Source of the DNA: Phoronis australis
Lineage: Eukaryota > Phoronida > Phoronidae
Length of the DNA stretch: 62,000 nucleotides
Reading direction: 5' to 3'
NCBI GenBank assembly: GCA_002633005.1
Contig: NMRA01000554.1
Location: 1-62,000, forward strand
Shown here one piece after another: positions 58,103-62,000 of this stretch. The position numbers and the translations under genes were made by a program. Each line of letters opens with the position of its first letter. The first letter of the stretch is position 1. The notes below the pieces were generated by a model that saw nothing but the letters and a program-made list of their open reading frames with translations, was not told the DNA's origin and did no database searches.

Positions 58103-58464
58103 TACAACTTACTGTCATGTTTCTTATTAGGCTTAATGTAAAGCTGTTATACTAAATATACAGCTAGCTGTATTTCGAGGATTGTCTTCATACAGATAGC
58201 TCGCTGGGTAGTTTCTTTTATGGTTATGAGCTTTTGCTTTGGGAAAGGCAAAAGTTGCCTTCGTCTCCATTGTGAGTGTTAAAAGCAGTCGAGTCCACTT
58301 CACCAAAATATGGGCTACCTCCATGGTCAGGTTGATGAGACGAGACGAATCCCAAACCAAATAGAAGCAACGTAGATCTAAAACAAAGTAAAGCGTTTGA
58401 AGCTAACGCAGTTATGATTACGCGCTTAATAGTTTGTGCAGTTGAACTCGGACATAGCTCATAT

Positions 58465-58501
58465 CAGGAAGAGATAACCAGGTCCTGGTTATCTCTTCCT
58501 G
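58465..58501. repeat. Perfect 37-bp palindrome
   Basis: Arms CAGGAAGAGATAACCAGG (58465-58482) and its exact reverse complement (58484-58501) are separated by one T. The octamer ctcatat occurs on both sides (58459 and 58502). Not part of any recognised element. Confidence 0.9.
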
Positions 58502-59011
58502 CTCATATGCATAATGCCCTTACCCTTGAGTGAACTATTGCCGTTATTTCTCATTTTCCTCAAAAACTGTGAGTGAATAGAGTTCCTTGCCTGAAAATAT
58601 TGTTTGTCCTTGTAAATGAAATTTAACACACAGACAAAAAACATGAACTAGAGCGCTCATATGACTGAAAATTTTCGCAAAAAATAATTATGCTCTTCTT
58701 TTTTCCGGATTTTGTGCAAAATCAAAATTCGGGAAAAATTAGCGCATGAATGCAAAAACTGTGGATTTTTGTTATTCCAAATTTTGGGAATTCATTCCGG
58801 AAAATTCAAGCATGTAAAAAATTTTACAACATACAACTGCGCATTAGCATTCTCGACCATTTGAAGAGTGTATAAAGTCGTTGTTTCTTCCGGCGGTCTG
58901 TTCTTGGAAGCGCATTTCTCCACAGTGTATTGACACGAACACACGACATTTCCTATTTCAGCTGAGATGGAATACCTCAAACAATATGGCACATTTTCCC
59001 ATTTCAGTTAA

Positions 59012-59172
59012 CAGGGGCGGATTCATTATTTTGAGTTGGGGGGCAGAGTATCAATCAGGATTTTGCCCGTCAGACATTTGAAACCCCGAACTACTAAATG
59101 GAACGTGGGAGAACTTTAGGGGGGGCATAGCCCCCTTGCACCTTCCCCCCTTCCTTAATCCTCCACTGCAGT
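59012..59172. mobile_element. MITE with CAGKGGCGGATT-type ends
   Basis: Left end caggggcggattcatt, right end ttaatcctccactg, with cagtta on both outer sides. Internal G-run and C-run pair as in the element at 17253. No ORF. Confidence 0.5.
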
Positions 59173-59365
59173 TATGTAGTCATAAATATTTGATATCTGT
59201 ATGGACTAGAAGTTTAAGTTTTGGATCAAACTATCCTCGACGGGAGTGAAGACCGTTGTGTTGCACCGATAGTTGTAGAATGCCACGGAAAATAAAACAC
59301 TAGGCTTGCATAACTCGACTAGTTCGTTTATTGCGTTGTTTCGTTTCAGTCGTTCTATTGATATT

Positions 59366-59401
59366 AGTGGTGGTGGTGGTGGTAGTAGCGGTAGTAGTAG
59401 A
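59366..59401 (+). repeat. GTG/GTA trinucleotide microsatellite
   Basis: Run of (gtg)n followed by (gta)n with one gcg interruption. Confidence 0.8.
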
Positions 59402-62000
59402 GTAGGTTATAGCTTATAGCAATTGCCTTAGAAGGATAGAGTAATGAAGAGATGCGGTGTAAACATGATGCAATACTGAGACGCTAATGCTATCTCGCGC
59501 AAAAACTTTCCTTAAATATCGCGGCACTACAACTTGTGACATTATCATTGGCTAGCGAAACGGCAATGCGCTAAAAACTACGCCATCATGAAACAACGCG
59601 AGCAATACCAAAGCATCTAACTTCACCAGCTGTGTTAATTCATTTCACAAATTTCGCTCTGAGGAAAAAGTATCATCCATCGTCAATCAAATAGGGGGAC
59701 AGAGAGAAAGTTCTAGAAAGCCTACGCACCAAATTCATCGATAGGGGATTGACAAATAAATCACCAAAGCTAAATGATAATAATTATCACCAGGGAAACA
59801 AATCCACAAACAGTAAGGATACACAAATGCCACACTGACGGACACTTGTCATTCACCACCACTTATGGTGGCACTGAACAGTTAAGTTGCGTCCGCGGCC
59901 AATTTGCCAAAATATTAAATTGTAGGGGTAGGCCACGCGTGGGGGCATTTTTAGTTGGGTATTGCATGTAGGCCAAGTGAATGTGGTTTGTTTTGTATTT
60001 GTGAACAGGTTCAGAAGGAAAAAAGACCACTTGCGAGGCTGCAGCTGTACTCTTGTTCAAGATGGCGGCCCCATGTTGCAACTGTGCACTGCTGGGTAGC
60101 GACTGAGAAATTGGCCGCGATTTCAGGTAGCCCTCAAAGAAGCCAGATTTGCCAAAAAACTAGTTGGTTGACAGTACTCCTTTCTGGACCGCATTTTTGG
60201 AATTGATAGAGAATTTTCTTTCGGAAGCTAATGTTGGCTTTAGTCGAGCATTGGCAGGGAAGTGGCGGTTTTTGGGTGAAGCGTGTCGATTTTGCGTCTT
60301 TTTCTTTAGTGTCCCTATTTTTCTTACTCTAACTTGGTTTTCAGTAGGAGTGAAAGGGTAGAAATACAAGAGAGGAATAAAGTTTCTGTGCTCATCTGTA
60401 GGTCTTGTGATGTGAAATGACTCATTTTTTTTCTTTCTTTGCATGCAGTTTTTGATAGAAGTGAAGAAAAAGTGACGAGTCCATTGACGTCTGTTCTGAT
60501 AGGCAAACCCCTCCGAGAACTGTTCTGTGCCCCCTGTACAATCATCTACGATGCCTAGGCGTCTCCATTTTGTATTAACCTCTGATTCCAAACTCGTCAA
60601 TAAACCTCCCATGTTGACAGTGCACGTAATACATTGGCTAACATAAAAATCGCCAGCAACGATACACCCGCTAGTGTAGCCAGCCAGCTTGCTGTATGAA
60701 GACTATCGTCAAAATACAGTTAGGTACCACAACAGGCGCTCGAATTTCCCGATGATTCATAACCATATATAAGAAACATAAAGGTTCGACACTAAAACTT
60801 TGACGAGCCGAGGCTCCCAACTTCAACTGTCCAAAATCCAAATAAAACCTGCGTGCACCTCCCTCAGTCTGGTATTACAAAAACACTCGAAGCCTTATTT
60901 TCCTTGGTCCCCTTAATTGTCCTCGTCAGTGGTGAACTGACGATGAAATTTCCAAAACAATCTCAAAACTCTGAATTCAGGGACCTAAAATAGTAAACAT
61001 GGCGGATTACAGTTGTGCTTCAACTTGTACGCCTGTCGTAGGTGAAACTTCCAGTTTGAGCAAGCAACCTACAATTCAAATTCAATAATTCTAATCCAAA
61101 ACTTAACAGATTGAAAATGAAAAAGTTAGTGTTTTAATGATTATTTGTAATTTTATTCCACTGACAGCTCATTTTAGCCCCGAACTTAAAATTTTATTGC
61201 ATAAACTGGCGTATCTTGTTTTTCATCTTGACATCACGCACTTTTCTTGGTTGAAGCACAACACACACTCGGCCAGGAAACGCAGTTCGTGCGAGTATTA
61301 CAATGCGCGTGGCCGACGAGTTAACTCAATGGCTTTGGCCAAAAGTGAAACCTTCATAAGAAATCACAGTACACAATATAACTTCGCATATCAATACAGT
61401 ATCAGGATAATTTATATTTGACACAAATATCTGAGTAGTTACATTCATTTGGCAATGATATTTTTAAAGTGCTCTCTGCTTCTCATGACCAAGTAGTCGA
61501 GGGATTGACGACGAAAGGCGCGCGAAAATAGACTTTCGGATTTAGCTCGGGAGTGTCTGCCAAAAACCCGGATGTGCGAAGACCGTCTCCTATGACATCA
61601 CGGAATAAGGTTCTTGAATTTGTGATTTTGGCCTTTATTCGTCATTTTTGTCGTCAAAACAGCACTCGAAGGCAATTTGAATAGATCAAGTGAAAGAATT
61701 AAGGTATTCAAATATTTGTTCGATGCAGATACTGTGGAGTTCCATGCACATTTGAGTAGAAAATTCTGAGCAAACAGATTTTGAGTGTTCAACCTTTATG
61801 TTTTCTTAGTATTGAGTGACGTCATTTGCGATCGAGGAACAGATAAACTCAAGCGCCTGTGTGGGTACCACCATAGATTGTGTTCAGCGCCGACAGACCT
61901 CGAAATTGTACACAGCCCGGATAGTTCTGCTCGCCACCTCGCCGTGAATTTTTTATCAACAAGTAGAGCTAAAGACCACCGGCCGGGTGCATGCAAAATC
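59402..62000. other. Right-end region, no firm gene
   Basis: The longest ORF is on the minus strand, 60160-60612 (150 residues, starting MGGLLTSLESEV). It has no recognisable domain and no supporting splice pattern. Two ATGGCGG starts (60059 and 61000, + strand) resemble first exons with a YY1-type start context, but the frames are 15 and 30 codons. The part at 61915-62000 resembles 17160-17230, so it is a repeat. Confidence 0.3.

Noticed and set aside
60160-60612. 150-residue minus ORF as a firm gene
   Set aside because: Longest ORF of the right end, but no domain, splice pattern or second copy to test it; left as unsupported.

Overview
This is eukaryotic, animal-type DNA. It is AT-rich, its coding exons are split by introns with GT..AG borders, and it carries LTR, non-LTR and Penelope-like retroelement remains and MITE-like elements. 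It also has poly-C tracts and N gaps typical of a shotgun assembly. The style fits a highly polymorphic marine invertebrate (hemichordate, cephalochordate or similar), but nothing here fixes the species. There are no rRNA genes, intact tRNA genes, CRISPR arrays or operons.

The main genes are a tandem family of seven-exon genes of a type I do not recognise. They lie on the + strand at 21150-24075 (copy A), 40132-43187 (copy C) and 49079-52422 (copy D). Two more terminal exons at 29702-30383 (copy B) lie in a 6.3-kb segment that repeats 23322-29626 and is joined to it by a single N. The three full copies keep identical exon phases and open frames and encode about 291-292 residues: basic helical N-terminal and middle parts and a polar, acidic C-terminal exon. 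Hand codon counts between A and C give about 16 synonymous and 9 nonsynonymous changes in exons 1-6, but 2 and 22 in exon 7, so the last exon looks like a fast-diversifying tail.

Left part (1-20 kb): diverged copies of a ~1.3-kb repeat (1-2640, 12660-14310) carry insertions of a non-autonomous element built from ~146-bp monomers. Each monomer has a motif of the form CCACTAG(R)(K)GGC(R)C, which matches the CTCF core consensus. Elements have 8 or 11 monomers, a difference of one three-monomer unit. One copy (E0) is split by an LTR retroelement (3854-6270, TSD TGCAG) whose only ORF is a retropepsin-type protease and whose LTRs hold heat-shock-element-like triplets. A broken Penelope-like element with a GIY-YIG region lies at 16.95-19.5 kb.

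Middle (24-39 kb): the downstream flanks of A and B each carry a minus-strand non-LTR retrotransposon (reverse transcriptase plus RNase H) at the same target site; the B-side copy has lost its FADD box. Right part (43-56 kb): the flanks of C and D differ by a clean insertion of an 11-monomer element (46543-48216) and a non-LTR 3' fragment (53826-54640). The last 6 kb is mostly single-copy, with one possible small two-exon gene, a perfect 37-bp palindrome and a MITE.

All comparisons between copies were made by eye within this window; family assignments rest on motifs, not searches.
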